From: Hexactinellida sp. DTS-2022
Taxonomy: Eukaryota > Porifera > Hexactinellida
Length of the DNA: 64,000 nucleotides
Reading direction: 5' to 3'
Assembly (NCBI GenBank): GCA_028753945.1
Contig: JAPNXP010000018.1
Span: 2,915,643-2,979,642 of the forward strand
How positions within the stretch are numbered: the stretch's first letter is position 1; each line of letters starts with the position of its first letter. Positions 36,675-47,954 of this stretch are shown here, in pieces. The position numbers and the translations under genes were made by a program. The notes below the pieces were generated by a model. The model did no database searches, had not been told where the DNA came from, and saw only the letters and a program-made list of their open reading frames with translations.

Positions 36675-36951
36675 CCGCTATTGTATGAGAAGGTGAAGTT
36701 GCAGATTGATGAATACCTCGGATATCAATAGCTAAATTATTCGGTAATTGAGAAGAATCACAACTCTCATTTGAACTCTGGATATTACTCATTTGATCCC
36801 CAACGTGCTCCTTTGTAAGTATGGGATCTTGGAGACTAATAGCCAATGCAAGGTTCATTATAGAATCATCGTCAATATCCTGAGTATGGGAAATTCCTAA
36901 TTCAGCAAGAATGTCTTGATCTGTTAATAGAACCTCAAGTGGATTAGGATC
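36675..36951 (-). CDS. Exon of the large host gene, UIM-like motif
   Basis: The acceptor TTTTTATAG and a donor AGCGG followed by GTATCT bound 277 bp with one open frame of 92 residues. It begins DPNPLEVLLTDQDILAELG, followed by DDDSIMNLALAISLQ. The acidic start with Leu, then ALAxSL, fits the ubiquitin-interacting motif, a short helix that binds ubiquitin. The rest is polar. It joins the flanking exons without frame loss (phase 0 in, phase 1 out). The UIM and the helical exon at 17663 together suggest a large ubiquitin-pathway protein, for instance a giant E3 ligase such as UBR4/Poe; that is a guess, not an identification. Confidence 0.72.
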
Positions 36952-37840
36952 CTATAAAAATAAACATAATAAAAAGACTTATTAACTAAAACCACAGGAT
37001 GGAATAATTTGAGCATTACATGTTATTAATTTAAACAAATATAAATGACCAGAGTGCATTTTCGCAAGTGTATTGTCATGAGTGCAATGAACCAAAATAC
37101 AGCCGAAAAATGTAATATCTCCAGGAAAATAATTAATCGGTTGGATGGAAATTTGGTAGAAATTGACTCAAACTTGAAAATATATTGATTGATAAAATTG
37201 GTAGGCATTAGTTTTGTCATAAATTAGCCAGTGTCTGTAATACAAAATGGTGAATGCACCTTTAATTAGATCTGTATCCTAGGGGCAGCGAGTCAACGTG
37301 ACCATCTCACAACATAATTTAAATTATAAATAATCAGTATAAATAAATATTAAATAACAAAACTATATAAACGCATCGTTGTACTCACTCACACAAATAA
37401 TAAAGCATAAAATTTGTTTGTTTGTTTGGTATTTCGTGTGTTTATCCGGGACTTACTACCCAGAGAGCAAATTTTGTACAATAACCGGAATAAAAATATT
37501 TAAACAATAGGAATTTTTATGCAACACAATATTCCTCCGATAAAGTATTAACGGCTGCATAAACTATTTGCAAATTACCTTAATTATCATGCTCTCAAAT
37601 AATTTCGGATAATTTCAAATCAAAATGTTAGAATTTTGTGGACAATGAATGGTATTGAAATTGGTGTGGTCGAATACATTTGCCCGTTGAAAGTATATAT
37701 AATTAGGTGGTAAAACTCTTAGTTAGTAAATTCAAAATAAATTGCTAGTTCATCTAGACTATATTTTTATCAAATCTATTTTTCTAGTTTGATGAATTTG
37801 AATAGAATTTTGTTTGGGTATAATTTGATGGACTATGCCT
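36952..37840. other. Intron and spacer
   Basis: AT-rich, no recognised feature. Confidence 0.5.
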
Positions 37841-37847
37841 CCGTATA

Positions 37848-38020
37848 GGAAGCCAGTCATTTAGGGGAGTAACGGGTTCAGGAGTGAAGTAGAACGCTAT
37901 CGTTGGGAGCAAACTAACAGGACCCCTCAGCAGACCCGAGTCGAAAAGCAAAGCGAGCTTCGTTCTGCTATACCAAACAGAGTGTCGGAGAGTCAAACTG
38001 AATCTAGGGTGAAACAAACA
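37848..38020 (+). pseudogene. Possible Helitron Rep N-terminal fragment
   Basis: A GC-richer island in one open plus frame reads ERYRWEQTNRTPQQTR, then SELRSAIPNRVSES. The Arg/Gln/Glu-rich repetition resembles the charged N-terminal leader of some Helitron Rep/helicase proteins. It is short and has no flanking Helitron ends. Confidence 0.35.
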
Positions 38021-38308
38021 ATACCACTCAATATCATAAATTGATGATACACAAACAATCTATTATTAATTATGGTGCAGCTGAAACGAGTATCCATATG
38101 CAATAGAAATGACCCATCCTTATTAAGAGCTAAACGAGTTATTCATATGATGTACGTATAGTGGTGAAACTGGCAACCCTCAAGCAGCCGAAAGTTGGCA
38201 AAGCGACATAGAACTGTATGCGAGTAAATAGGTGAAAATTATTATTATAAATAAGAAATCTTGAAAGTGAAAAAGTCTGCTATTCTAAAGCGGAAAATAT
38301 CAACATAC

Positions 38309-38454
38309 CATACAAGAATCCTCCGCCTCAGATTGAGTAGTTATAGGAACCCCTTGACCAATAGATTCAACTTGCATTAATTCACCGGCAGCTAGTAACT
38401 TGGCATCCATTATCGACTCATTTGATATAGAAACAAATACCTCGGTTTCATTAT
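38309..38454 (-). CDS. Exon of the large host gene
   Basis: The acceptor AATCTTTTAG and the donor TGTATG followed by GTATGT bound 146 bp. The first two bases complete an Asp codon begun in exon 42336-42483. The product reads NETEVFVSISNESIMDAK, then LLAAGELMQVESIGQ, and ends phase 0 at DSCM, matching exon 36675-36951. The small neat size, strong splice sites and phase fit on both sides make this one of the best-supported exons. Confidence 0.72.
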
Positions 38455-39759
38455 CTAAAAGATTATATATAATAAATATAGAAGTAAAATAGTATAAGAG
38501 TTAAGCAAAAACATATACGCATACATATTTTAGATCAGTGTGTCTTGTCTCCAACTTTTTGTCTCCATTCAACATCAAAACTAATTCTCATGTGTGTAGG
38601 TTAAATAACTACTTATAAAACACGATGCATCTAATGAATTTCCAATTAATTTCAAGAAGCAAGAGACAAATAATCTGCCAAAAAATCAAGATATTAAAAA
38701 AAGTTGATGTTCTAGAAGCAAAAAAGTGAAAATGTTCTTGATATAATCGACAAACTGAGAGTTAAAAGTCTGGTGAGGGGCCGCATCTCCCCCCGAATCC
38801 GCAAATGTGCTCCAATAAATTAGAATGAAAGTTCCAAGAGTAGAATATCAACAGTGCAAACACCAGTAGATTGTCAAAATAAAACCCATGATTTCTATGA
38901 ACAGTGTAATTTAATTGAAATGTTTTGTAAGCTACTGAAATAGTTGGTATAACCGAAAATTGTATCAACCGTGTCTGTACAAAAGAGTTTGACTGAATTT
39001 AATTCTTGGATAAATATGGGGAATACAAAACCCGTCGGCGGCAGAGAGATTTACAAGGACTTTCGAACTCTTTAACAATTTGGTTTCAGAAAAGAACATC
39101 ATAATTATCCAAAAATAAGCCATACAAATACATTAGGTTAATTATTATCAATCAAGCAAATGTTGGAAAAATTTAAGAAATATTTAAGAGAAAAATAGTT
39201 AGTGTCATATTTAAAAATTAATGGGATTATAAATTATATGAAACCATTGTTAAAATATCAAATCGAAAAGTTCAGTAGAATCTGACTTTAAAAAAGTGGA
39301 TCATAATTTCATGTTCAATAGCGTTTTCGGAAAGTACTAAGTACTAGTCATTCACATGCAAAATAGAATTGATCTAACTCGAATCAGTATTGAGATATAA
39401 TTAAATATAATTGCTCATATAGGAAACCTTTAATTAAACCATCAATTATATATATAAAAGGGTCTAAACGGTAAATAATTTGGTATTAGGCTATCCATAA
39501 ATAAACATAACATTTAGCGCGATTAAATAAATTTGCACCTAAGTGGCAAATGCACTTTTAGGAATCTTAAATAAAAAAGTATATAATACAAACCTATCAA
39601 AGTAATTATATAGGTTTAGATTCTAATGAATTCATATAAAGAAAAAATTTCAACTCCGAAACTTTCAGCAAAACTGTAAGTTTAGGATATTGACGTTGTA
39701 TCATAACTATAATGTCTTAAACTATAAATAATCAGCATAAGAAATATAAAATTTAATTA
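38455..39759. other. Intronic spacer
   Basis: AT-rich, no recognised feature. Confidence 0.5.
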
Positions 39760-39767
39760 GATCTTAC

Positions 39768-40833
39768 CATAGCATTCTATACATAAGGCAATGGTACGCA
39801 CTCAAATTTCTGGACCAGGGATTAACTAGTATAGTCAACTAAATAGATGCAACTCAATTATTCTTCGAAATAACTAATCCAGGGTGCTTCTACTTATGTA
39901 ATTGTTTTTTATATAGGTGGTCATATACAAGACGCATATTTTTGAGATGCCACTTGGGCGAATTGACGTCACTGTATTGTCTAATAGTCCAAATATGCCA
40001 AAACTTTGAACGCATGTAAAATGTTCAATTTCGTTTTTTAAAACAAATCGCTGTGACTAACCCATCTAGGAGTCATTTTACATAAAATATCTCAGAATCA
40101 ATTATGGAATGTTGACACATTCCTCTGTTGCTATGGAAACGTGATTTCAATGCTTGTGGTCATATCTCGAGAAGAAATATAGTTACAGCTTAGTTAATGG
40201 ATCCAATTGATAGCCCGTCCTCAACTTCCTATTCAATGATAATACACTTCGATGCTCTATCTCCAACCAATTTTCTGAGAATTGTGATTATTGTAATATA
40301 CATTCAAACGGTTATACACATTTTGCGCAAAATTGGTTTGAGATGGAGCATCGAAATGTATTATCTTGAATAGGAAGTTGAGGACGGGCTATCAATTGGA
40401 TCCATTAACTAAGCTGTAACTATATTTCTTCTCGAGATATGACCACAAGCATTGAAATCACGTTTCCATAGCAACAGAGGAATGTGTCAACATTCCATAA
40501 TTGATTCTGAGATATTTTATGTAAAATGACTCCTAGATGGGTTAGTCACAGCGATTTGTTTTAAAAAACGAAATTGAACATTTTACATGCGTTCAAAGTT
40601 TTGGCATATTTGGACTATTAGACAATACAGTGACGTCAATTCGCCCAAGTGGCATCTCAAAAATATGCGTCTTGTATATGACCACCTATATAAAAAACAA
40701 TTACATAAGTAGAAGCACCCTGGATTAGTTATTTCGAAGAATAATTGAGTTGCATCTATTTAGTTGACTATACTAGTTAATCCCTGGTCCAGAAATTTGA
40801 GTGCGTACCATTGCCTTATGTATAGAATGCTAT
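39768..40833. mobile_element. 1.07 kb foldback palindrome with CATAG ends
   Basis: Two arms of about 500 bp (39768-40281 and 40330-40833) are almost perfect inverted copies around a roughly 48-base loop. The TSD is GATCTTAC on both sides (39760-39767, 40834-40841). The end CATAGCATTCTATACATAAG resembles the ends of the two P elements of this window (CATAGACTCCTTTAAATAAG and CATAGCCTACTTTATATAAG), so it is probably a P-mobilised foldback MITE. It lies in the intron between exons 38309 and 42336. Confidence 0.88.
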
Positions 40834-40841
40834 GATCTTAC

Positions 40842-41947
40842 CCATTGTTAAACTCTAAAACAATTATACTAGTATAATATACTGCATACTAAAGTGTTAC
40901 ACGTTGGCTGATCTTGTATTAAACCATTTTCAGTTAGGATAAATTCTTATAAAATAGTTACCAGGGTTCTCGCTAGGCCTCTATCAAAAGGTACATGCCC
41001 TTCTTAAGCTATTGTACCCTTTATTCACATGTTGTGAGTGGGCATGTACCCCTTGAGTCAATATTATCATTTGAAGGTTTAATCAAATCATTGACATTAA
41101 GTAATATCTCAATCTCATCAACTCTTACAACGAAAAATCATGGCGAGAACTCTGATAGTAACCATAGTTAGAACAAACCACACAAATAGAATTATAGTCA
41201 GGAGTTCTATGATTTTCTACTTATATAGAGCTGATGGATAGGAATGTTTTGGCTAACAACTCATTAAGCATCTAATTTATAGCACACTTAATTTTGGTGA
41301 TTTTCTGATTATTCACGTAGAGGTTAAGAATCATCTGTGCTTATTGAATATTGACGCTTATCAAAATGCGAAAATGAAGTTTTTGGAGGGGATAATGAGA
41401 ATTTTAAATCGTCAAATTTATTGATTATATTCAGAACAGACAAACGTATAGTAATCTATTCTATACAGCCTTGTATTCTAATTGTAAAGATTTTGAATTT
41501 GCTATGATAAATTTGGATTCAGAACATTTAGCTGATGTTTGGCTTCCCTAATAAAGATTACATTACCAATTAATAGATCTGAGAAATATAGAAGACCAAC
41601 TGCTTATATAAATAGAGATATTTTTTTCAAAAAATACTAATGAAAAACACAGCCATCACTACTTATCCTCCCCAGGTTTAATGAAGAGACATCCGTCACT
41701 AAGTAAATAACCAAATGTTGGGTCAACGAGCATCATATTATAATCCACCAACAGTAGATACTTCTTTTTTGATTGGAAATTATAGACCATTGGATAAGAA
41801 ACACTTTTGGACTGCAAAATAGTATTAATTTATGACCTTCATTATATCGAAACCAAATATATTATGTTTGTAAATTGAAATGTGAGTGAATGTACAAAAT
41901 GAACTTGGAAAATACTGATCAGTACGAATACTTTTGGTAGGTGAGTG
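40842..41947. other. Intronic spacer
   Basis: Contains a short inverted-looking block with AGGGTTCTCG/CGAGAACTCT (about 40973-41153) that may be an old MITE. Nothing else recognised. Confidence 0.4.
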
Positions 41948-41955
41948 TACATAGT

Positions 41956-42091
41956 CAGAGGCGGCGCGAAGGTGGGGCCAGGTGGGGCCTGTGCCCCACC
42001 TGAATTTAAGTGTGCCCCACCTCATTAATGTAAGTGCCCCACCTGTGACGTAATTATGCCCCACCAGTGGGGCTGGCTAGCGCCGCCACTG
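41956..42091. mobile_element. GTGGGGC MITE, 136 bp
   Basis: Ends CAGAGGCGGCGC and GCGCCGCCACTG, exact TSD TACATAGT (41948-41955, 42092-42099). The interior has repeated GTGGGGC/GCCCCAC. A worn copy lies at 20322-20450. Confidence 0.88.
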
Positions 42092-42335
42092 TACATAGTC
42101 ATTGATAATTATGAATTCTGGGAACATTGACATTACGAATAAACTCGAGTTTAAAGTTCTCGAAAAAGGGCGGTTCGATTGTATTTCCAAATAGACCTTT
42201 TACAAAACTAAATGACAATTAAAATATTAAGGAAATAAATAATGTACACAAATATGAAAAAAACATCAGAATATGCATAATCTATAACCCTACATGTTCG
42301 AAAAATACATGAATCAATGTCATACAAGTGCATAC

Positions 42336-42483
42336 CTTGACTATAATTAGGTGTTAACAGCTCACTAGAGGATGTATGAGGAGTAAAATCACGGATTCCA
42401 GAAATATTTGGTTGATTGAATGTTTCAAAACTCCTAGGACGTAGTAATAGACAAAGTGTTGATAAGCAAGATTCCCAAATACA
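42336..42483 (-). CDS. Exon of the large host gene
   Basis: The donor AGTCAAG followed by GTATGC is strong. The likely acceptor is the AG of GACTATGAG, preceded by a T-rich tract (CTTTTTTGTTTTC). The 148 bp encode CIWESCLSTLCLLLRPRSF, then ETFNQPNISGIRDF, and end at NYSQ plus one base. That base is completed by exon 38309-38454. The open frame runs on upstream of the proposed acceptor, so the 5' boundary is less certain than the 3' one. Confidence 0.6.
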
Positions 42484-42750
42484 CTCATAGTCACATTTTA
42501 TGAAAACAAAAAAGCTTTCAACTGCTGAATACAACATGTTAATATCATTTAGTAGGAAGGAGTAGATAATTCCTAAAATATAAGTGGAGATAATATATAA
42601 AAATTTCAAAAATATCTTCCTTTTTGGCAACTTATATATAATCTATATGTACCATCATAAATAACACATTTTTCGAAACAAATAAATAATGTTAACAATA
42701 TAAAGAATCAAAGAGCAAAAATCAATCTGTGGGTTGAATAAACTAAATAA

Positions 42751-42927
42751 CAGTTGACTCCACTTAATAGGGTCTGTTTGTTAAAGGGTAGTAAGACCCA
42801 ATTAAGTGGAGAAATCTATAAACCGAAATACATTGAGTAAACTGTATTTTCGTTCTATAAATTATGTGAAATTTTGACCCCATTAAGGATAAACTTATAT
42901 TAGCAGGTGGGTCCATTAAGTATACTG
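42751..42927. mobile_element. pogo-type MITE, worn
   Basis: CAGTTGACTCCACTTAATAG on the left; CCATTAAGTATACTG followed by TA on the right. GGGTC/GACCC motifs match between the halves. The left TA has mutated to AA. Confidence 0.6.
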
Positions 42928-43339
42928 TAATAACAAGTCTTTAAATAAAAAAATATAAAAAGTGTCATATGATTTTGATAAACAAATATCCAGAGGATCA
43001 GACAATTTAGATTCCTAAAACCAGTCAGTAAACCAAACGGATTTACCCATCATGGAATTACTTAATACATACATGAAGAAATCAATATATGGATATTAAT
43101 CATTTTTAATCCGTTATGACATTGTTAGTGGCAAACCTATTAGAACTCCACAAACTGAATCATATTTTTTAACCACGATTAATTGTAAAAGGTTAACTAA
43201 CTATTAACACTCTAAAATGGCCATAATTTGATAATAGAAAAGCAGTTAATGCTACAAGCAATAATACTCAATAATTTGCATAATATATAAAAGAAATCCC
43301 GTATAAATATTTGCAGAAATAATTATATAGCTACAACTA

Positions 43340-43860
43340 CAGTACCCGGACAAAAGTATTCGTCCACCCAACATTTGCCCATTGAAAATAGTACTATAGT
43401 TGGACTAATAATATTGATAAAACTTAAATGTATTAAAACTTTACGACATATTACTCTTTTGATTTCAGATTCGTATTCTACGCATTCAAATTAACCATTG
43501 TAGATGCTTTCAAATTGATTACATATTAGTTCGGGTGAAAATCATCATCAAATGGCAAAGTATGCCACCTGTTCCCATCTCTCCCATAGTGGCAATTTGG
43601 GAAAAGTGGTGCACAGTGGCAGAGGATGATAATTTTTAACCAAATCAAAAAGAGATTGAATTGAAAGCTTCTACAATTGTTAATTCGAATGCGCAGAATA
43701 CGAATTTGTAATCGAAATAACAATATCTCATATAATTTGAATACACTATCTTCCATTATTGTGAGCAGATCAATCGACTCAATCATTTTCTATTGAGTAA
43801 CTCATTCGAAATAATTCATAAAATGATCTATTTTGCAGAACATAATGATTTAACTTCATC
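43340..43860. repeat. Foldback-like inverted repeat
   Basis: TTCGTATTCTACGCATTC (near 43470) pairs with GAATGCGCAGAATACGAA (near 43687), and GATGGGAACAGG-type arms continue toward a centre near 43590. The left outer sequence CAGTACCCGGACAAAAGTAT looks like a Tc1/mariner terminus, but no matching right end was found. Confidence 0.6.
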
Positions 43861-44400
43861 CTGAAATTGTAGTAATGCCACTAGAATAGTACATCTCTTT
43901 ATCTCTGCTCCATGGGAAGTCTATCTGAGAATGCGGAGTGCGGCATCTCATCATCATTAACTCATTATTTTTATCTTAACATAAAGTACTTGAAATGAAT
44001 TGAAATAGATCTAAATAGATATTTTGATGTGAAAATGATTTTGATTTGAAAGCAGTTAATAAACTGAATATTATCTTATAATTTGACCATATATTTGAAC
44101 TCGCTAGTACGTACTCGGCTTAAGACGTACTCTTAGATATTATGTACTTGTCTGTAATAAGCGATTTTTCCTTTCTATCTGATCCAATATAAATTATTCG
44201 GAAAACACGTGACTCGAATAAGACGTGCCAAATTATATTCACATGTAAACAAAATGTATTCATTTTTATTTGGTTAGTACGTACGATAGAAAATAATCAG
44301 CAAATCTAAGTTAGTATTTGGCTTAAGTGAGTAGGTGACTACAAAATATTTTAATATTATCGTTAAGTATGTTGAATACTAGAATTCCTACATCGTATTC
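43861..44400. other. Intronic spacer
   Basis: AT-rich, no recognised feature. Confidence 0.5.
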
Positions 44401-44417
44401 ATATCATTTCCGCTTTT

Positions 44418-44572
44418 TACGAGTCACTTGATTGACTCGATAACACGCGAGTCACCACGAGTCATCGAGTCAGACTCAGTGACTCGAGTCACTGAATTTT
44501 GTCACGAGTCAGATGACTCAGTGACTCGAGTCATTGAATTTTGTCACGAGTCAAATGACTCGGTGACACATG
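44418..44572. repeat. GAGTCA/TGACTC repeat block
   Basis: Dense GAGTCA and TGACTC motifs in both orientations, with a phrase GTCACTGAATTTTGTCACGA that is nearly duplicated. It resembles the subterminal repeats of the hAT MITEs here, but no termini were found. Confidence 0.5.
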
Positions 44573-45382
44573 AATAGCTCTGAGTATATTAACTCGTAGA
44601 TTATACATATGTATAAGAAATTGGTACTATTACTGCACACATTGTAATAAATTTTAACGTTTCTATCTCTCATGGAGTGAGTTACAAGCAATTAGGTTAA
44701 TTTTCACACTATAAAATGTGACAATGATGTCATAATTTCATGGCACGAGTGAATTTTCGTTCAAGACTCGAACTTGTCCGAAACAAACCCAAAATATCCC
44801 TCCATGCCAAAAAATGCTGAGTTGATATAGTTAAAGCGCTATAATTCTCGAGAGAGATGTTTTAATACACGTGGAAATTATTTTATTAAATGAATCAAAA
44901 AAGCGAAATAATCAATCATAGCATACTATACTCTAAGGCAATGCCGCGGTTGAATGGACTTGGACCATGGATGAACTAGTATAGTCAACTAAATATATGC
45001 AATGCAATTATTCTACGAAGTAAGTAATCCTGGGTGCTTCTACTTATGTAATTGGTTTTTATAAAGGTAACCATGTACAAGACGCATATATTTGAGGTAC
45101 AAATCGGTCGAAATGACGTCATCGTATAGTCTAATAGGCAAAATATGCCAAAGTTTTGAACGCATGTAAAATGTTCAATTTCGCTTTTTCAAGCAAATTG
45201 CTGTGAATAACCCATCTAAGAGTTATTTTACATAAAATATCTCAGAATCAATTATGGAATCCACATTCCTCTGTTGCCTTGGAAACGTGAATTCAATGAT
45301 TGAGGTAATATCTCGAGTAGGAATATAGTCACAGCTTAGTCAATGGATCCAATCGATAGTCCGTCATTAACTTCCAATTCAA

Positions 45383-46204
45383 TCTATACTATTAAAACAC
45401 AAGGCTGGGTATATATGTGTATATATTTGTTTGTATGTTCCGAGTTGATTGAAGAAAGTGGACGGTTTCCAAATGTGATTTTTGGCATATGTGGGTAAAT
45501 TTTGGCACCCGCCAACAAGTTGAGGTTTCCACTCAAAATTTCCCACACCTCGAAAAGTTATGACGTCATTGTCACATTTCGAGTACCCTGAAAATTCACT
45601 TAATCGCACATAATTCGCGCCCTCTAAGAGATAAAATCTGAAAATTTAATAGAACATGTACATTAATGATGCGGCCACGTTGGTCACACCAGATCACCAC
45701 TATGCTCACTCATTATCGCATGATGACGTAATCATTGAAATTTCACATTGTTAAATTTGACTATTTAGGCCTTTTTACGCTTTATAATCAACTAGACAAG
45801 TGACCCGTCGCTTTGCGACGAATTAGTCGGCATAAATAGTTATTATCCCAGTTAGCAGTAAGTTGCCAGTAACCAATAGGATTAGACCTTTAACAATAAG
45901 CTTATTATGCACATTAGTACGTAAACACAAAATACTGTGTAATTATGGAACTAACATCTTTTTGTGGAACCCAGTATATTTCTCGAGGTCTCCCTTGGAA
46001 GAGTTTTCGATTGATATTAATTTCGTCAGGATCGGGTAATGTAGCAAATAGTTACAGGGGCGGACGGACGGACAGACAGACGGACGGACCAAGCTTTCTT
46101 AATAATATAGATGTTAAAAGTATATAAACCACACACCAATCGCTTCGCGGTTGGTGTGTGGTTGTGTTCTGCCGCGAAGCGACTTAGCAAGCGAAGCGCG
46201 CTAG
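45383..46204 (+). mobile_element. Non-autonomous Helitron, family A, copy 2
   Basis: TCTATACTATTAAAAC at the 5' end, GCGAAGCGCGCTAG at the 3' end, inserted A/T with no TSD. The terminal hairpin is at 46129-46161. It is itself interrupted at 45792-46111 by a different Helitron; the other family A copies show the uninterrupted sequence TATAATCAATGTTAGAAG. Confidence 0.9.
45792..46111 (-). mobile_element. Non-autonomous Helitron, family B (inside family A copy 2)
   Basis: On the minus strand it begins TCTATATTATTAAGAAAGC and ends with the hairpin GTCGC-AAA-GCGAC, then 11 bases, then CTAG before T. It contains a run of GGAC/GACGGACG repeats. Comparison with three family A copies shows it replaced nothing and duplicated nothing. 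Confidence 0.9.
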
Positions 46205-46317
46205 TGATAATACATTTCGATGCTCTATCTCCTACCAATTTTCTGAGAATTGTAATTATTGTAATATACATTCAAATGATTATACACATTTTTCAATATT
46301 TCTAGTATGAGTACAGT

Positions 46318-46502
46318 CAGTGTTTTTTTTAAGGCAAATTAGAGTCCCAAAATGGGCTTCTAATTTTTCTCAATGGGCCTCTAATTTTTAACGTGCTAAG
46401 TTCTCAATATCATGAAATGTAGAGTGAGGGCCTCTAATTGTTGGGATGAGGGCCTCTAATTGTTGGTAGGGCCCTCTAAGCAAATCCTTAAAAAAAACAC
46501 TG
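46318..46502. mobile_element. hAT-type MITE (CAGTGTTTTTTTTAAGG ends)
   Basis: Ends CAGTGTTTTTTTTAAGG and CCTTAAAAAAAACACTG, exact TSD AGTACAGT (46310-46317, 46503-46510). The interior repeats GGGCCTCTAATT. Confidence 0.9.
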
Positions 46503-46589
46503 AGTACAGTATTTGGTAACTATAGTTAGCATTTACGAATTCTATCAATAATTAGATATTACAACGTAGGAGGCAGAAAATAAATTGAA

Positions 46590-46713
46590 ATGGACACAAT
46601 TAGATCAACCATCACTGATTTACATTTGGAGCAGTGTCTTCGTCTAGCAACGACTGATATAGAATTAGATATTGATTTATTTGTTAAATCCAAGCAACAT
46701 CATCACTGTCATT
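46590..46713 (+). pseudogene. C-terminal tail of a hAT transposase
   Basis: An open stretch to a stop reads DLHLEQCLRLATTDIELD, then KSKQHHHCH. The LRLA...D pattern with a final K-x-K-Q...H is the usual end of ZBED-type hAT transposases. Only about 40 codons remain. Confidence 0.5.
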
Positions 46714-46837
46714 AGCTAAATTTCGTAGTTTAGGTAGATATCTGCAATGTTATTCTACTATGAACAGTACATAGTATACCCCAAATCTATGTTTAGTACT
46801 ATTGTCCACTTTAAGGAAAAACAAGCTGAGTCAAAAG

Positions 46838-47153
46838 CAGGGGCGTCGGAAGCGTAAAATTGGGGAGGGGGCAATCTGAATTTAGAGGGGGCACAGACAA
46901 AAAGCTAATTCTTAGTAGTATAAAACCCAACGTGATTTTATGTCTTTTTTGATAGTTTCACTTCGGATAAGAGCAGTGGTATCATGACATTTGAACTCAT
47001 GTGTATCATTAGTGTTGTTATTTCATCTATTTGGACAGGGGAAGGGGGCACAGGCAAGGGGATGCACAGATGAGGGGGGCACCGTGGGGGGGGGCACCGA
47101 GATTTTTGAGGGGGGCACGTGCCCCCCTGTGCCCCCCCCTTCTGACGCCCCTG
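46838..47153. mobile_element. hAT-type MITE (CAGGGGCGTCGGAAG ends)
   Basis: Ends CAGGGGCGTCGGAAG and CTTCTGACGCCCCTG, exact TSD GTCAAAAG (46830-46837, 47154-47161). GGGGGGCAC repeats lie inside each end. Confidence 0.92.
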
Positions 47154-47161
47154 GTCAAAAG

Positions 47162-47946
47162 AGACATCAAATGATTCGAATCCAAAAAAAGATTATAATT
47201 TACTTTGAAGTAATAACTTGAATTTACAAGTAGAATCCATTGTTAATGCAATATGAGGTCAGTATAGCTTGAAAATTGATTAAACAAACACCAGAGGCGA
47301 TCTATGATTTGTGGCCCGTAGGCGGAGCCTAATTTTTAAAGTGGCCCGTAGATTTAAAAGTTTGAGCACCCCTGCTCTAATCAACCCATCAAAACTAAAC
47401 TTTTAATAAGACCAAATACTATCGCCCTAATATTCTGAGTACGACCAATTTGAGATAATGTGTGAAATTAAGTTATATAGTATCAAAATTATAAAGCAAT
47501 TTAAGTTGTCCTTGCACATCAAAATGAATAACTGACGTTGTTAGAAAGTTAGATCTAAACTCTTGCTTTAATTTATTTTTGAGTGGATGGTCATATGATA
47601 CCTCCATATATGGCATGAAATATATAGGATGCTAATCATCTGATTAAGTTTCTCGTTCTATATTCCAATGATTTCCAATTGATATAAAGATGTGACAAGA
47701 AGAATAGAGCTAAGCGAAACATTTTATGATTTAGATCTAAATTTGTTATGTCACCAAAAGTGGGCACATTTTTATGTCCATATATGGTCATTTCAAAAAC
47801 GCCGCATGTTAGGCTCACAAACATTATTATGGACGCATAGGAAGTCGGGTGTTGCGAAGAAAATTCACATGTAAGTTTAAATTTTAGGTATACGGGCGTC
47901 TAAGAATCAAAGTAGAAAAGAAAACGTACCCCGAATTAGGATGTAG
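47162..47946. other. Intronic spacer with a solo hAT end
   Basis: At 47302-47384, GTGGCCCGTAG repeats lead to TTTGAGCACCCCTG, the right terminus of a hAT element, with no left end. The rest is unrecognised. Confidence 0.5.
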
Positions 47947-47954
47947 CCCATAAG

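Larger units (their letters stand above)
44917..46300. mobile_element. Second copy of the CATAG foldback family, single arm, split by a Helitron
   Basis: From CATAGCATACTATACTCTAAG (44917) it follows the left arm of the 39768-40833 palindrome to CTTCCAATTCAA (45382). It resumes at TGATAATACATTTCG (46205) and runs to about 46300. The second arm is missing. The complete palindrome shows the empty site ATTCAA-TGATAATAC, proving that the Helitron between was inserted between A and T. Confidence 0.85.

Noticed and set aside
37784..38017. 77-codon minus-strand frame as an exon
   Set aside because: The plus strand of the same stretch gives a better charged, Helitron-leader-like reading, and no splice sites frame the minus one.
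40842..40865. 13-base micro-exon next to the palindrome, with GTAAGAT as donor
   Set aside because: The donor is part of the target duplication, and such short matches occur often by chance in AT-rich DNA.
42208..42630. 140-codon minus-strand frame taken as one gene
   Set aside because: Only the part 42336-42483 has coding character and a strong donor; the outer parts are AT-rich, low in information and look intronic.
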